A stretch of 64,000 nucleotides of DNA, taken from NCBI RefSeq assembly GCF_904848665.1, contig NZ_CAJHCQ010000026.1, positions 1 through 64,000 on the forward strand. Direction: 5' to 3'. How positions within the stretch are numbered: the first letter of the stretch is position 1; each line of letters opens with the position of its first letter. The notes beneath the pieces were generated by a model. The model saw only the letters and a list, made by a program, of their open reading frames with translations. It had not been told where the DNA came from and did not search any database. Source of the DNA: Paraburkholderia hiiakae (GTDB taxonomy: Bacteria; Pseudomonadota; Gammaproteobacteria; Burkholderiales; Burkholderiaceae). The translations under genes and the position numbers were made by a program. Below are positions 18,154 through 25,953 of the stretch, in pieces.

Positions 18154-18282
18154 TTACTGGTGCAAGGCGACAGCCATGTGCACCAGGGTCCAGCAGAAGA
18201 GCAACGCTTGCGAGTTTCCGATTGTCATTCTCTGCATTCTATCTATTACCAGATAGATTTCCGATCGTCGAAACACGTTCAT
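18154..18282 (-). CDS. Possible 42-residue leader ORF upstream of ohr
   Basis: An ATG at 18282 follows AGAGGAG at short spacing and opens a 42-codon frame ending at TAA 18154, 59 bases before ohr. Its C-terminal half is hydrophobic (ALLFCWTLVHMAVALHQ). An operator copy sits about 20 bases upstream of this ATG, the same arrangement seen at the tetR start, and another copy lies inside the ORF. It may be a true small gene, a leader peptide, or only the ohr 5' UTR. No family is recognised. Confidence 0.25.
   Translation of the reverse strand: MNVFRRSEIYLVIDRMQRMTIGNSQALLFCWTLVHMAVALHQ
18241..18258. promoter_or_regulatory. TetR operator copy 1, upstream of ohr
   Basis: Palindrome ATCTAT-TACCAG-ATAGAT: perfect six-base arms with a six-base spacer. 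The same pattern recurs at 18302-18319 and in front of the tetR gene at 18951-18968. Confidence 0.75.
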
Positions 18283-18301
18283 GATGCTCCTCTTTTTAGC
18301 T

Positions 18302-18319
18302 ATCTATCAGAAGATAGAG
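18302..18319. promoter_or_regulatory. TetR operator copy 2, upstream of ohr
   Basis: ATCTAT-CAGAAG-ATAGAG: one arm mismatch relative to copy 1, with the same spacing. It lies about 45 bases from copy 1, probably in the ohr promoter region (minus strand). Confidence 0.72.
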
Positions 18320-18371
18320 AAAACGGGCTAATAAAAGAGACGGCTAGCCGCCCCGTATTACGGGCAATCCT

Positions 18372-18938
18372 TTACTGAGCCACGCGCCACATGGCTTCGA
18401 CATCTTCGAGGCGCGACTTCGTATGGAACAGCCGGCTCGCGAGGACACTGCCCTGCAAAGCCGCGAACAACGTGCGGGCCGCGCTTTCGGGCTTGCCCTT
18501 CACGACCAGCGTGCCTTCTTTCGCGCCCTGCGCCAGCACCTCGGCCAGCCAGTTTTCGTTGGCGCGGAAGAACGCCTGCACAGCCTGACGCACGGTTTCC
18601 GGCAGCGATTCGATGTCCGCGGCCAGCATGCCGCACAGACAGATCTGGTTGCCGTCGCCCAGCGTCTTGCCGAAGAACCGCGTGTATGTAGCGAGCTTTT
18701 CGCGCGCCGGGAGCGCTGCGTCGATCGACTGCAATCCCGCCATAACTTCGCCGCTGTACTGGCTTACCGCTTCCAGCACCAGGTCGTCTTTCGACGGGAA
18801 GTAATAGTGGATGCTCGACGTTTTCACGCCCACCAACTCTGACAGGTCGCGGTAGCTGAACCCGTTGTAGCCGCGCAGCATCATGAGGGTGATGGCGTGG
18901 TCGAGAACCTGCTCCCGCACTGTCAACTTCGTATCCAT
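18372..18938 (-). CDS. TetR/AcrR-family transcriptional repressor
   Basis: The 188-residue regulator has an N-terminal TetR helix-turn-helix (LRGYNGFSYRDLSELVGVK, about residues 20-38, then SSIHYYFPSKDDLVLEAV). Its C-terminal ligand-binding domain contains a cysteine pair near residue 98 (GNQICLCGMLA), which could sense redox change. The ATG at 18938 was chosen because the helix-turn-helix then sits at the normal depth; the frame is open further upstream but that part looks non-coding. An operator palindrome lies 13 bases upstream of the ATG and two more in front of ohr. It therefore probably represses itself and ohr. This pairing is an inference from shared sites. Confidence 0.9.
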   Translation of the reverse strand: MDTKLTVREQVLDHAITLMMLRGYNGFSYRDLSELVGVKTSSIHYYFPSKDDLVLEAVSQYSGEVMAGLQSIDAALPAREKLATYTRFFGKTLGDGNQICLCGMLAADIESLPETVRQAVQAFFRANENWLAEVLAQGAKEGTLVVKGKPESAARTLFAALQGSVLASRLFHTKSRLEDVEAMWRVAQ

Positions 18939-18950
18939 GGGCTCTAATTT

Positions 18951-18968
18951 ATCTACTGGAAGATAGAT
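18951..18968. promoter_or_regulatory. TetR operator copy 3, in the tetR promoter
   Basis: ATCTAC-TGGAAG-ATAGAT has the same 6-6-6 design as the two copies upstream of ohr. It lies just upstream of the tetR ATG on the minus strand, where binding would block self-transcription. Confidence 0.75.
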
Positions 18969-19039
18969 TGTCAAGCGCTCCATGCAAAAAAATCCGGGGC
19001 GCCGGGCGCGACCTCTGGGCCGCGTCCGGCGCAGTGGCC

Positions 19040-19675
19040 TCAGATACCGCGATGCCCGGCGCTGAAGATGAGGCGTAGGCCGAGCGCCGCGATGGCGCCG
19101 GCCGCAATGCGGTCGATCCCGCTTTTCGCGCGCAGATAGACGTCGCGCGGACGCTGGCTCGAAAAGCACAGCGCGACGACGGTGTACCAGCCGGTTTCAA
19201 TCGCGAACACGAGCGGCGGCAACGCGAAGTAGCACCACAACGGCGGGTTATGCGGCAGGAGCGCAACGAAGATACCGCCATAGGCAATGGCCGTTTTCGG
19301 GTTGCTCAACTGGGTGGTGAGGCCGCTCCAGTACGACTTGCCGGGGCGCTCGCCCGGTGCCGCCGTCTTGCTGACGGTGACCGGCGTGCCGGCGCCGCGC
19401 CAGATGCGCGAGGCGATGTAGAGCAGATAGGCGCCGCCCGCGATCTTGAGCGCGGCGTACAGCCAGGCAACGGTGGCGAGCAGGGTGTAGAGCCCGGCGA
19501 GCGCGATGCCCGCGAAGCAGATCGCACCCGTGCCCATGCCTAGCGCGGTGGCGACGCCGTCACGGCGCGATAAACCGATCGAGTTGCGCGCGACGAGCAC
19601 GAAGCTCGGGCCGGGGCTCATGGCCCCGAGTAGAACAGCGAGGAGAATACTGGCAACGGCGGCGAGGGGAGACAT
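19040..19675 (-). CDS. LysE/RhtB-family amino-acid exporter
   Basis: The 211-residue inner-membrane protein has six hydrophobic helices and the family signature at its N-terminus (LLGAMSPGPSFVLVARNSIG, about residues 15-34). TQLSNPKTAIAYGGIFVALL marks the central loop with the conserved NPK. Members export amino acids or homoserine lactones; the substrate cannot be read from sequence. GGAG lies about eight bases before the ATG. It is separated from the tetR gene by about 100 bases and may not be co-regulated. Confidence 0.9.
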   Translation of the reverse strand: MSPLAAVASILLAVLLGAMSPGPSFVLVARNSIGLSRRDGVATALGMGTGAICFAGIALAGLYTLLATVAWLYAALKIAGGAYLLYIASRIWRGAGTPVTVSKTAAPGERPGKSYWSGLTTQLSNPKTAIAYGGIFVALLPHNPPLWCYFALPPLVFAIETGWYTVVALCFSSQRPRDVYLRAKSGIDRIAAGAIAALGLRLIFSAGHRGI

Positions 19676-19786
19676 GTGGGCGGCTCCATGCGGGAGGGAA
19701 TCCCGAACACTAACACGCGCAGAGAGGCGCCGCGAGGGCTCCCACTGGCGTCGCGGGATCGTGCCGGCCGGCCGAATAGTGATTAG

Positions 19787-20509
19787 TTATTCTGAGCGAT
19801 TGTGCTTGTCGCGCTCGCGATTCCAGTGGTGCAGCAGCACGCGCGTTTGTTCCGCGATGCTCGCCTTCAGGAAGTCGGCCTTGGCTCTGTCGATGTCGTC
19901 CCAACCGAGCATCGTGAGCGTGGTGCGGCGCGCGATGAAGAAAAGCAGAAACTGCCCGTACAGGCTGAACATGCGCACTACGGTGAGCGGATCGTGGGCC
20001 GGCATGCCGGTTATGCGCTCGAGCAGTTCCACATTGATGGTGTTCAGCGGCGAGCGCACGCGCTCGCGCAGGATTTCCGAACCGATTTCTGGCTCGCCAC
20101 CACCCTGTTCACGTGCGAAGAACAGGCGCTGGTCCGGCCCGTGCTGCTTGACGAAGGACCGATCGGCCACGGCCGACTGGATGTCGATGAACGCGTCGAT
20201 CAGCGCTTCGGTGTCCGCGTTGCGTTCAAGCGCAACGCGCGCGCGCTGCACGGCTGGCGCGAATGATTGCCACGACTCGTCGGCGATCGACTCCGCGCAG
20301 GCGCGGTAGAGGCCTTCCTTGTTCTCGAAGTAATACTGCAATGCCGGTGCGTTCACACCCGCGCGCGCGGCGATGTCGCGCGTGGAGGCGCCGTCGAAGC
20401 CGTGCTGCCCGAACAGGCTGATCGCCGCCTCGATGATCTTGCGGCGTGTTTCATCGCCACGCGCATAGCCTCCTTCGGGCGAACGTCGCAGTTTCTTGCC
20501 TTCGCTCAT
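19787..20509 (-). CDS. TetR-family regulator with CecR/YbiH-type C-terminal domain
   Basis: The 240-residue repressor has a TetR helix-turn-helix (FGQHGFDGASTRDIAARAGV followed by APALQYYFENKEGLYRAC, about residues 33-70). The C-terminal domain resembles CecR (YbiH), a regulator of E. coli efflux genes for drugs such as cefoperazone and chloramphenicol. It is divergent from a three-gene efflux operon. The 95-base gap between them contains a perfect TTCCA-GG-TGGAA palindrome overlapping a sigma-70 promoter for the pump. It most likely represses the pump until a substrate binds. AAGGAAA precedes the ATG. Confidence 0.9.
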   Translation of the reverse strand: MSEGKKLRRSPEGGYARGDETRRKIIEAAISLFGQHGFDGASTRDIAARAGVNAPALQYYFENKEGLYRACAESIADESWQSFAPAVQRARVALERNADTEALIDAFIDIQSAVADRSFVKQHGPDQRLFFAREQGGGEPEIGSEILRERVRSPLNTINVELLERITGMPAHDPLTVVRMFSLYGQFLLFFIARRTTLTMLGWDDIDRAKADFLKASIAEQTRVLLHHWNRERDKHNRSE

Positions 20510-20543
20510 GCATTTCCTTTCGTATCCCTGCGAAATATAACAC

Positions 20544-20571
20544 TTGACACAGTTTTTCCAGGTGGAATAAT
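20544..20571 (+). promoter_or_regulatory. Efflux operon promoter with overlapping repressor palindrome
   Basis: The -35 element is a perfect TTGACA (20544-20549) and the -10 is AATAAT (20566-20571), with a 16-base spacer. The palindrome TTCCA-GG-TGGAA (20556-20567) covers the spacer and enters the -10, so a bound CecR-like repressor would block RNA polymerase. A second TGGAATAA occurs at about 20581-20588. Confidence 0.7.
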
Positions 20572-20604
20572 TTTGCCGACTGGAATAAATTGAGAAACAA
20601 CGAC

Positions 20605-21741
20605 ATGTCTACGACTGCAGGCGCGCCCGGGCGCAACGTGCCGGACGCCGCCACCGCGCCCGCGCGAAGCGGCACGAAACGAACCGTTCTGATCCTGCTG
20701 GGACTCGCGGCGCTCGTCGCCGCGGCGGTGTGGCTTGGCCACTGGTGGGTCGTCGGGCGCTTCATCGAATCCACTGACGACGCCTATCTGCAGGCCGACA
20801 GCGTGACGATCGCCCCGAAGGTGAGCGGCTATGTGACGGACGTCTACGTGGCCGACAACCAGGCCGTGAAGGCGGGCGATCCGCTCGTGAAGCTCGACGC
20901 GCGCCAGTATCAGGTGGCGCTCGACCAGGCACGGGCCACCGTCGACGCGCGCACGGCGGACATCGAGCATGCGCAAGCGCAGATCGAGCAGCAGCGGGCG
21001 AACGTCGCTCAGGCACAGGCGCAGCAGGAAGTCGCCCAGGTGAGTCTGCGTCACGCGAACGACGAAGTGGCGCGCTACGCGCCGCTCGCGGCCACCGGTG
21101 CGGAAACGACCGAGCGGCTTGCCGAACTCAAGAGCGAACGCGACAAGGCGCAGGCCACGCTCGCCGCCGACGCTGCCGCCGTCACGTCCGCGCGCTCGCA
21201 AATCTCGGCGCTGAACGCGCAGCTCTCGCAGGCGCGCGCGCAGCTCGAGGCGGCGCGTGCGAACGCCGCGCAGTCGCAGCTAGATCTCGACAACACGGTA
21301 GTGAAGAGCGCGCTTGCAGGCCGCGTGGGCGACCGCACCGTGCGCGCGGGCCAGTACGTGCAGCCGGGCACGCGCATGCTGACCGTCGTGCCGGTGCAGC
21401 GCACCTACCTCACAGCGAACTTCAAGGAAACGCAGATCGGCCGCATGCGTGCGGGCCAGCCCGTGGAACTGCACGTCGACGCGCTGCCTGGCCACACGCT
21501 GCACGGCGTGGTGGACAGCTTCTCGCCGGGCACGGGCGCGCAGTTCGCGCTCTTGCCGCCGGAGAACGCCACCGGCAACTTCACGAAGATCGTGCAGCGC
21601 GTGCCGGTGCGCATTCGCCTCGAAACCGGGCCTGAAACGCGCAGCGTGCTGCTGCCGGGCATGTCGGTGACGGTCGATGTCGACACGCGCTCCGCGAGCG
21701 AAGACGACCGCCGTATCGATCAAGAGAACCACCGTGGCTAA
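20605..21741 (+). CDS. HlyD/EmrA-family periplasmic adaptor of a tripartite efflux pump
   Basis: The 378-residue membrane-fusion protein has one N-terminal helix (TVLILLGLAALVAAAVWLGHW, about residues 30-50). The first lipoyl half follows (APKVSGYVTDVYVADNQAVK). A coiled-coil hairpin rich in Ala, Gln and Arg then extends to about residue 230, and the second lipoyl/barrel part carries DNTVVKSALAGRVGDRTVRAG. It bridges the inner-membrane EmrB-type pump to the outer-membrane NodT channel. ATG 20605 is preferred; a TTG at 20590 in frame is possible. The 3' end overlaps the next gene by eight bases. Confidence 0.93.
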   Translation: MSTTAGAPGRNVPDAATAPARSGTKRTVLILLGLAALVAAAVWLGHWWVVGRFIESTDDAYLQADSVTIAPKVSGYVTDVYVADNQAVKAGDPLVKLDARQYQVALDQARATVDARTADIEHAQAQIEQQRANVAQAQAQQEVAQVSLRHANDEVARYAPLAATGAETTERLAELKSERDKAQATLAADAAAVTSARSQISALNAQLSQARAQLEAARANAAQSQLDLDNTVVKSALAGRVGDRTVRAGQYVQPGTRMLTVVPVQRTYLTANFKETQIGRMRAGQPVELHVDALPGHTLHGVVDSFSPGTGAQFALLPPENATGNFTKIVQRVPVRIRLETGPETRSVLLPGMSVTVDVDTRSASEDDRRIDQENHRG

Positions 21742-23323
21742 TACGGTTGCGGCAGCGGTGCCGCATCCGCATGGCGAGCGCGCGAGCGTGGCCGACTGGA
21801 TCGCTGTCGCGGCGGGCGCGCTCGGCGCGTTGATGGCGACGCTCGACATCTCCATCACGAACTCGGCGCTGCCGCAGATCCAGGGTCAGATTGGCGCGAC
21901 GGGCACCGAAGGCACGTGGATATCCACGGGCTATCTGATGTCCGAGATCGTGATGATTCCACTCGCCGCGTGGCTCACGCGTGTATTCGGACTGCGAAAT
22001 TTCCTGCTGGCGAACTCGGCGCTCTTCATCGCCTTTTCGATGATGTGCGGCTGGTCGAATACGCTTGGCATGATGATCGCCGGGCGCATTGGCCAGGGCT
22101 TCACCGGCGGCGCGATGATCCCGACCGGCCAGACCATCATCCGCACGCGCCTGCCGCTTTCGCAGCTGCCCGTGGGCATGACGGTGTTTGGCCTGATCGT
22201 GCTGCTCGGCCCGCTGCTCGGGCCCGTAGTGGGCGGCTGGCTGGCGGAGAACATCAGCTGGAGCTGGTGCTTTTTCATCAACCTGCCGGTGTGTCTCGCG
22301 CTCATCACGCTGCTGCTCGTCGGGCTCGAACCCGACCGGCCGCACTGGGAAGCCTTTCTCAAGGCGGACTGGCTGGGCATTACCGGGCTGGCCATCGGTC
22401 TTAGCTCGCTGACCGTCGTGCTGGAAGAGGGGCAGCGCGAACGCTGGTTCGAATCGCACTACATCGTCGCGCTTACGTGGGTCTCGCTCGCGGGCATGGC
22501 GCTCATCGCGCTTTCGCAGTTCACCGCGAAAAAGCCCATTCTGCGCCTCTCGCTCATGCGCAATCCGCGTTATGCGAGCGTGATCGTCATCGTGTTCGCG
22601 GTGGGGGCAGGGCTCTACGGCATTTCGTACCTGCTGCCGCAGTTTCTGAGCCTCGTGGCCGGCTACAACGCCCAGCAGTCCGGGGCGATCATGCTGCTCT
22701 CGGGGCTGCCCGCGTTCCTGGTGATGCCGATCCTGCCGCGCTTGCTAGGCAAGGTGGACTTTCGCATCCTGGTGGTGTCCGGTCTGCTGCTCTTCACGCT
22801 GAGCTGCATGCTCGACATTTCGCTCACGGCGCAGAGTGTGGGTCACGATTTCGTGTGGTCGCAGCTCGTTCGCGGTGTGGCACAGATGCTCGCGATGATG
22901 CCGCTGAACCAGGCCTCGATGGCGGCGGTGTCGCGCGAAGATTCCGGCGACGCGGCCGGGCTCTACAACATGGCGCGCAACCTGGGCGGCTCGGTCGGCC
23001 TTGCGATCATCGGCACGCTCATCGACCGGCGCGAGGCGTTCCATACGGCCGTGCTGCGCGAATCGCTGAGCGCCAATTCGATCATTGGTCAAGAACGCGT
23101 GGCCGCGAGCGCGGCCAACTGGTTCACCCAGACGGGCGACATGGCGCACTCGCAGATGCAGGCGCTCGGCCAGATCGCGGCGCAGATCTCGCAGCAATCG
23201 ATGGTCATCACGTACTCCGAAACATTCTGGGTGCTCGGCATTGCACTGGCGGCGTGCGTGCCGCTCGCGCTCCTGCTCAAGAAGCCGCAGCCCGGCGCGC
23301 AAGCGTCGTCTGCCGGCCACTGA
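21734..23323 (+). CDS. EmrB/QacA-type (DHA2) MFS multidrug efflux transporter
   Basis: The product has about 529 residues and 14 predicted helices, the DHA2 drug:proton antiporter plan. The first helix contains the family motif LGALMATLDISITNSALPQI, and GLGPLLGPVVGGWL-like sequence (LLGPLLGPVVGGWLAENISW) is the helix 5 motif C. The start is taken as GTG at 21734 (VANTVAAAV), inside the end of the adaptor gene; other frames upstream are open but would overlap more. It works with the HlyD and NodT neighbours to expel compounds across both membranes. Confidence 0.92.
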   Translation: MANTVAAAVPHPHGERASVADWIAVAAGALGALMATLDISITNSALPQIQGQIGATGTEGTWISTGYLMSEIVMIPLAAWLTRVFGLRNFLLANSALFIAFSMMCGWSNTLGMMIAGRIGQGFTGGAMIPTGQTIIRTRLPLSQLPVGMTVFGLIVLLGPLLGPVVGGWLAENISWSWCFFINLPVCLALITLLLVGLEPDRPHWEAFLKADWLGITGLAIGLSSLTVVLEEGQRERWFESHYIVALTWVSLAGMALIALSQFTAKKPILRLSLMRNPRYASVIVIVFAVGAGLYGISYLLPQFLSLVAGYNAQQSGAIMLLSGLPAFLVMPILPRLLGKVDFRILVVSGLLLFTLSCMLDISLTAQSVGHDFVWSQLVRGVAQMLAMMPLNQASMAAVSREDSGDAAGLYNMARNLGGSVGLAIIGTLIDRREAFHTAVLRESLSANSIIGQERVAASAANWFTQTGDMAHSQMQALGQIAAQISQQSMVITYSETFWVLGIALAACVPLALLLKKPQPGAQASSAGH

Positions 23324-23339
23324 AGATTCTCTCTGACTC

Positions 23340-24845
23340 ATGACGGCAACCCGTTACTCCCGATTCCCCTATGCCGCGCTGAGCGCGTTCGCTGCCGCCT
23401 GCGCGCTGGCCGCCTGCACCGTGGGCCCCGACTATCGCGGCGCACCGGCCGTTGCGCCTGAAGCGGCGAACGCAGCTTCATTCCTGCGCACGCCGGCGCA
23501 AGGCGTGACACCCGCGCGTGCGCCGAGCCAATGGTGGCTCGCGTTGAACGATGCGCAACTGAACACGCTGATCGAAGCGGCGCTCGCCCACAATCCCGAT
23601 GTGCGCGCGGCGCAGGCGCGTTTGCGCGCCTCGCGCGCGCAACTGCAGCAGCAACGCGCCGCCGAGCTGCCGAAGGTCGGCGCGAGCGCGGCGGCGATCC
23701 GCATGCGTCAGCCGGACTTGGGCGCGTTGACGTCGGGCAGCAGCTCGGGTCAGGGCGCTTCTTCGGGTGGCGGCCCGGTTACGTTCTACACGGCGGGCTT
23801 CGATGCGTCGTGGGAAATCGACCTGTTCGGCGGCACGCGCCGCGCCGTGGAAGCGGCGAGCGACGAGGCCGATGCCGTGAACGCCGATCTTGCGGACACC
23901 CAGGTATCGCTCGCGGCCGAAGTCGCCCAGGCCTACATCGATCTGCGCGACGAGCAGGAGCGCCTTGCCATCGCGCAGCGCACGGCGCAACTGCAGCAGG
24001 AGATGCTCACGCTTACTGAGCAGCGCCGCGCGGGCGGCACCGCCGCCGAGGTGGATGTGGAGCGGCTCACCACGCAGGTGGAAAACACGCGGTCCACGAT
24101 CACGCCGCTGGCGGCGCAAGTGGAAATATCGCTGGATCAGCTGGCGGTGCTCACAGGCCGGGCGCCTGGCGCGCTGGACGCGGAGCTGGCAACGGCGCAG
24201 CCGCTGCCAGCGCTGCCCGCAAGCGTGCCGGTGAGCGATCCCACCACGATGCTCGCGCAACGCCCTGACATTCGCGCGGCGGAGCGGCGTCTCGCCTCGA
24301 GCAATGCACAGATCGGCGAGCATGTAGCAGACTTCCTGCCCAAGCTCACGCTGTTCGGCGACCTCGGCTTTTCGGCAGCGGAGCCGGGGCACCTGTTCCG
24401 CAAGAGCAATTTCAGCTGGGTAGGCGCGCCGTATCTGCAGTGGAACGTGTTCGACTTCGGGCGCACGTTGGGCGCGGTGCACGGCGCGCAAGCGTCGCGC
24501 GACGAAGCCGAGGCGCGCTACGAGAAGGCTGTGCTCGCGGCGCTGCAGGACGCCAACGCGTCGCTCTCGCGCTATGGCTATCAGCGCGAGCATCTGGTGA
24601 CCTTGCAGAAGGTGCAGGTTTCAGCCGAGCGTTCCGCGACGCTCATGCGCCAGCGCTATCGCGCGGGGGCGTCGAGCCTCGTCGATCTGCTCGACACGCA
24701 GCGCACGGAATTCGCCGCGCAGCAGAACGTGGTGTCGGGCCAGGCCGATTTGCTCAAGGACTTCGTGTCGCTGCAGAAGAGCCTGGGTCTCGGTTGGCAG
24801 ACCACCACGACGGCCACGGCCGCCACAGCGGCTGCGCCGGGCTAA
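23340..24845 (+). CDS. NodT-family outer-membrane efflux lipoprotein
   Basis: The 501-residue outer-membrane factor has a lipoprotein signal peptide ending in the lipobox LAAC (Cys at about residue 26), followed by TVGPDYRGA, the usual N-terminus of NodT/OprM proteins. Two related halves of long helices and short beta segments are visible, e.g. AEVAQAYIDLRDEQERL and RQRYRAGASSLVDLLDTQRT. It forms the trimeric exit duct for the HlyD-EmrB pump. It follows the MFS gene after 16 bases. Its stop overlaps the convergent IclR gene stop by four bases. Confidence 0.94.
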   Translation: MTATRYSRFPYAALSAFAAACALAACTVGPDYRGAPAVAPEAANAASFLRTPAQGVTPARAPSQWWLALNDAQLNTLIEAALAHNPDVRAAQARLRASRAQLQQQRAAELPKVGASAAAIRMRQPDLGALTSGSSSGQGASSGGGPVTFYTAGFDASWEIDLFGGTRRAVEAASDEADAVNADLADTQVSLAAEVAQAYIDLRDEQERLAIAQRTAQLQQEMLTLTEQRRAGGTAAEVDVERLTTQVENTRSTITPLAAQVEISLDQLAVLTGRAPGALDAELATAQPLPALPASVPVSDPTTMLAQRPDIRAAERRLASSNAQIGEHVADFLPKLTLFGDLGFSAAEPGHLFRKSNFSWVGAPYLQWNVFDFGRTLGAVHGAQASRDEAEARYEKAVLAALQDANASLSRYGYQREHLVTLQKVQVSAERSATLMRQRYRAGASSLVDLLDTQRTEFAAQQNVVSGQADLLKDFVSLQKSLGLGWQTTTTATAATAAAPG

Positions 24846-25663
24846 CCGGGTTCGGCTGGCACATGCTCGTGCGCGGCCGGCTCGCAATAGCCGAGCCGCG
24901 CCGAAATCGCCGCGCCCGCGCGCTTGAGCAGGGCGACGTAGTGCGCTTTCGTGTCCGCGCCGCAGCGCATGGTCGGAAACGAGATCGAGAGGCCGGCGAT
25001 CACATGCCCGAAGCGGTCGAACACCGGCACTGCCAGGCACTGCAAACCATCTTCCTGTTCCTCGTTGTCTTCGCCATAGCCTTGTTCGCGCACGTGCGGG
25101 AGTATGTTCAATACCGCATCGGCGGAACTGAGCGTTTTTTGCGTCGACTTCCTGAATACCACATGCGAAAGCGTTTCCTGCGCGTCGGCGGGCGGCATGA
25201 ACGCGAGCAGCACCTTGCCGATTGCGGTGCTATGCAGCGGATTGCGCCGACCGATGCGCGACTGCATGCGCAGGCCGTAATCGCAGTCGATCTTGTGGAT
25301 GTAGATGATCGCGTCTTCGTCGAACGCGCCCAGGTGAACCGCTTCGCGCGTGGCCTGCGCGATGCGTCGCATTTCGATGTCGGCCTCGCGCACGAGGTCG
25401 ACACTTTCGAGCGCCTTTGCGCCCAGTTCGAACAGCCGGATCGTCAGACGATAGCGGTCGGTTTCGACTTCCTGCGCGACATAGCCTAGCGCCTTGAGCG
25501 TTTGCAGTACGCGGTGCACGGTGGTTTTGGAAAGCGCGAGGCGCTGCGAAAGCTCGCTGATGCCGATCGGCCCGTTCTCGCCCAGCGCGCCGAGGATCGC
25601 GAACACGCGGCCGATCGACGAGACCGATTCGCCTTTCTCCGTGCTGCTGTCCGATTCGTTCAT
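24842..25663 (-). CDS. kdgR: IclR-family regulator, KdgR-like
   Basis: The 273-residue regulator has a winged helix at residues 15-75 (ISELSQRLALSKTTVHRVLQ) and the C-terminal IclR effector domain (HSTAIGKVLLAFMPPADAQE). The spacing and the SIGRVFAILGALGENGPIGI start fit KdgR, the repressor of pectin and hexuronate catabolism that responds to 2-keto-3-deoxygluconate. It is divergent from kdgT, which supports the assignment. A GGAAC-AGC-GTTCC palindrome lies in the shared upstream region. It converges on the NodT gene with overlapping stop codons. Confidence 0.85.
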   Translation of the reverse strand: MNESDSSTEKGESVSSIGRVFAILGALGENGPIGISELSQRLALSKTTVHRVLQTLKALGYVAQEVETDRYRLTIRLFELGAKALESVDLVREADIEMRRIAQATREAVHLGAFDEDAIIYIHKIDCDYGLRMQSRIGRRNPLHSTAIGKVLLAFMPPADAQETLSHVVFRKSTQKTLSSADAVLNILPHVREQGYGEDNEEQEDGLQCLAVPVFDRFGHVIAGLSISFPTMRCGADTKAHYVALLKRAGAAISARLGYCEPAAHEHVPAEPG

Positions 25664-25836
25664 TGCGTGCTCCTGTGCGCCGGGCGGTACGGCGCCTCTC
25701 GTGGACTATAGTGCAGATCCACGCGGTCGGAACGCCGGTCCGGAAATGTTGCGACGCCGTAGCGCGCTTGGCAAGCGGTCTGCCCAAATAGTGAATCATG
25801 AGCGGGTAAACGTTGATGATTTTCAGCGTAAAAATC

Positions 25837-25849
25837 GGAACAGCGTTCC
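25837..25849. promoter_or_regulatory. Candidate KdgR operator
   Basis: The perfect palindrome GGAAC-AGC-GTTCC sits in an A/T-rich context between kdgR and kdgT, about 105 bases before the kdgT start. A related half-site GGAAC occurs near 25729. The size and symmetry fit IclR-family operators; binding by this KdgR is inferred. Confidence 0.5.
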
Positions 25850-25953
25850 TTTCACGCTGCTATCCTGTCTCCGAAAAGGGAGCACCGCGAGAAAAAAGCC
25901 GGACGCACCAACGTGCCGATCCGGCAACCGGATGCGAAGTCCACGGAGGAGGC

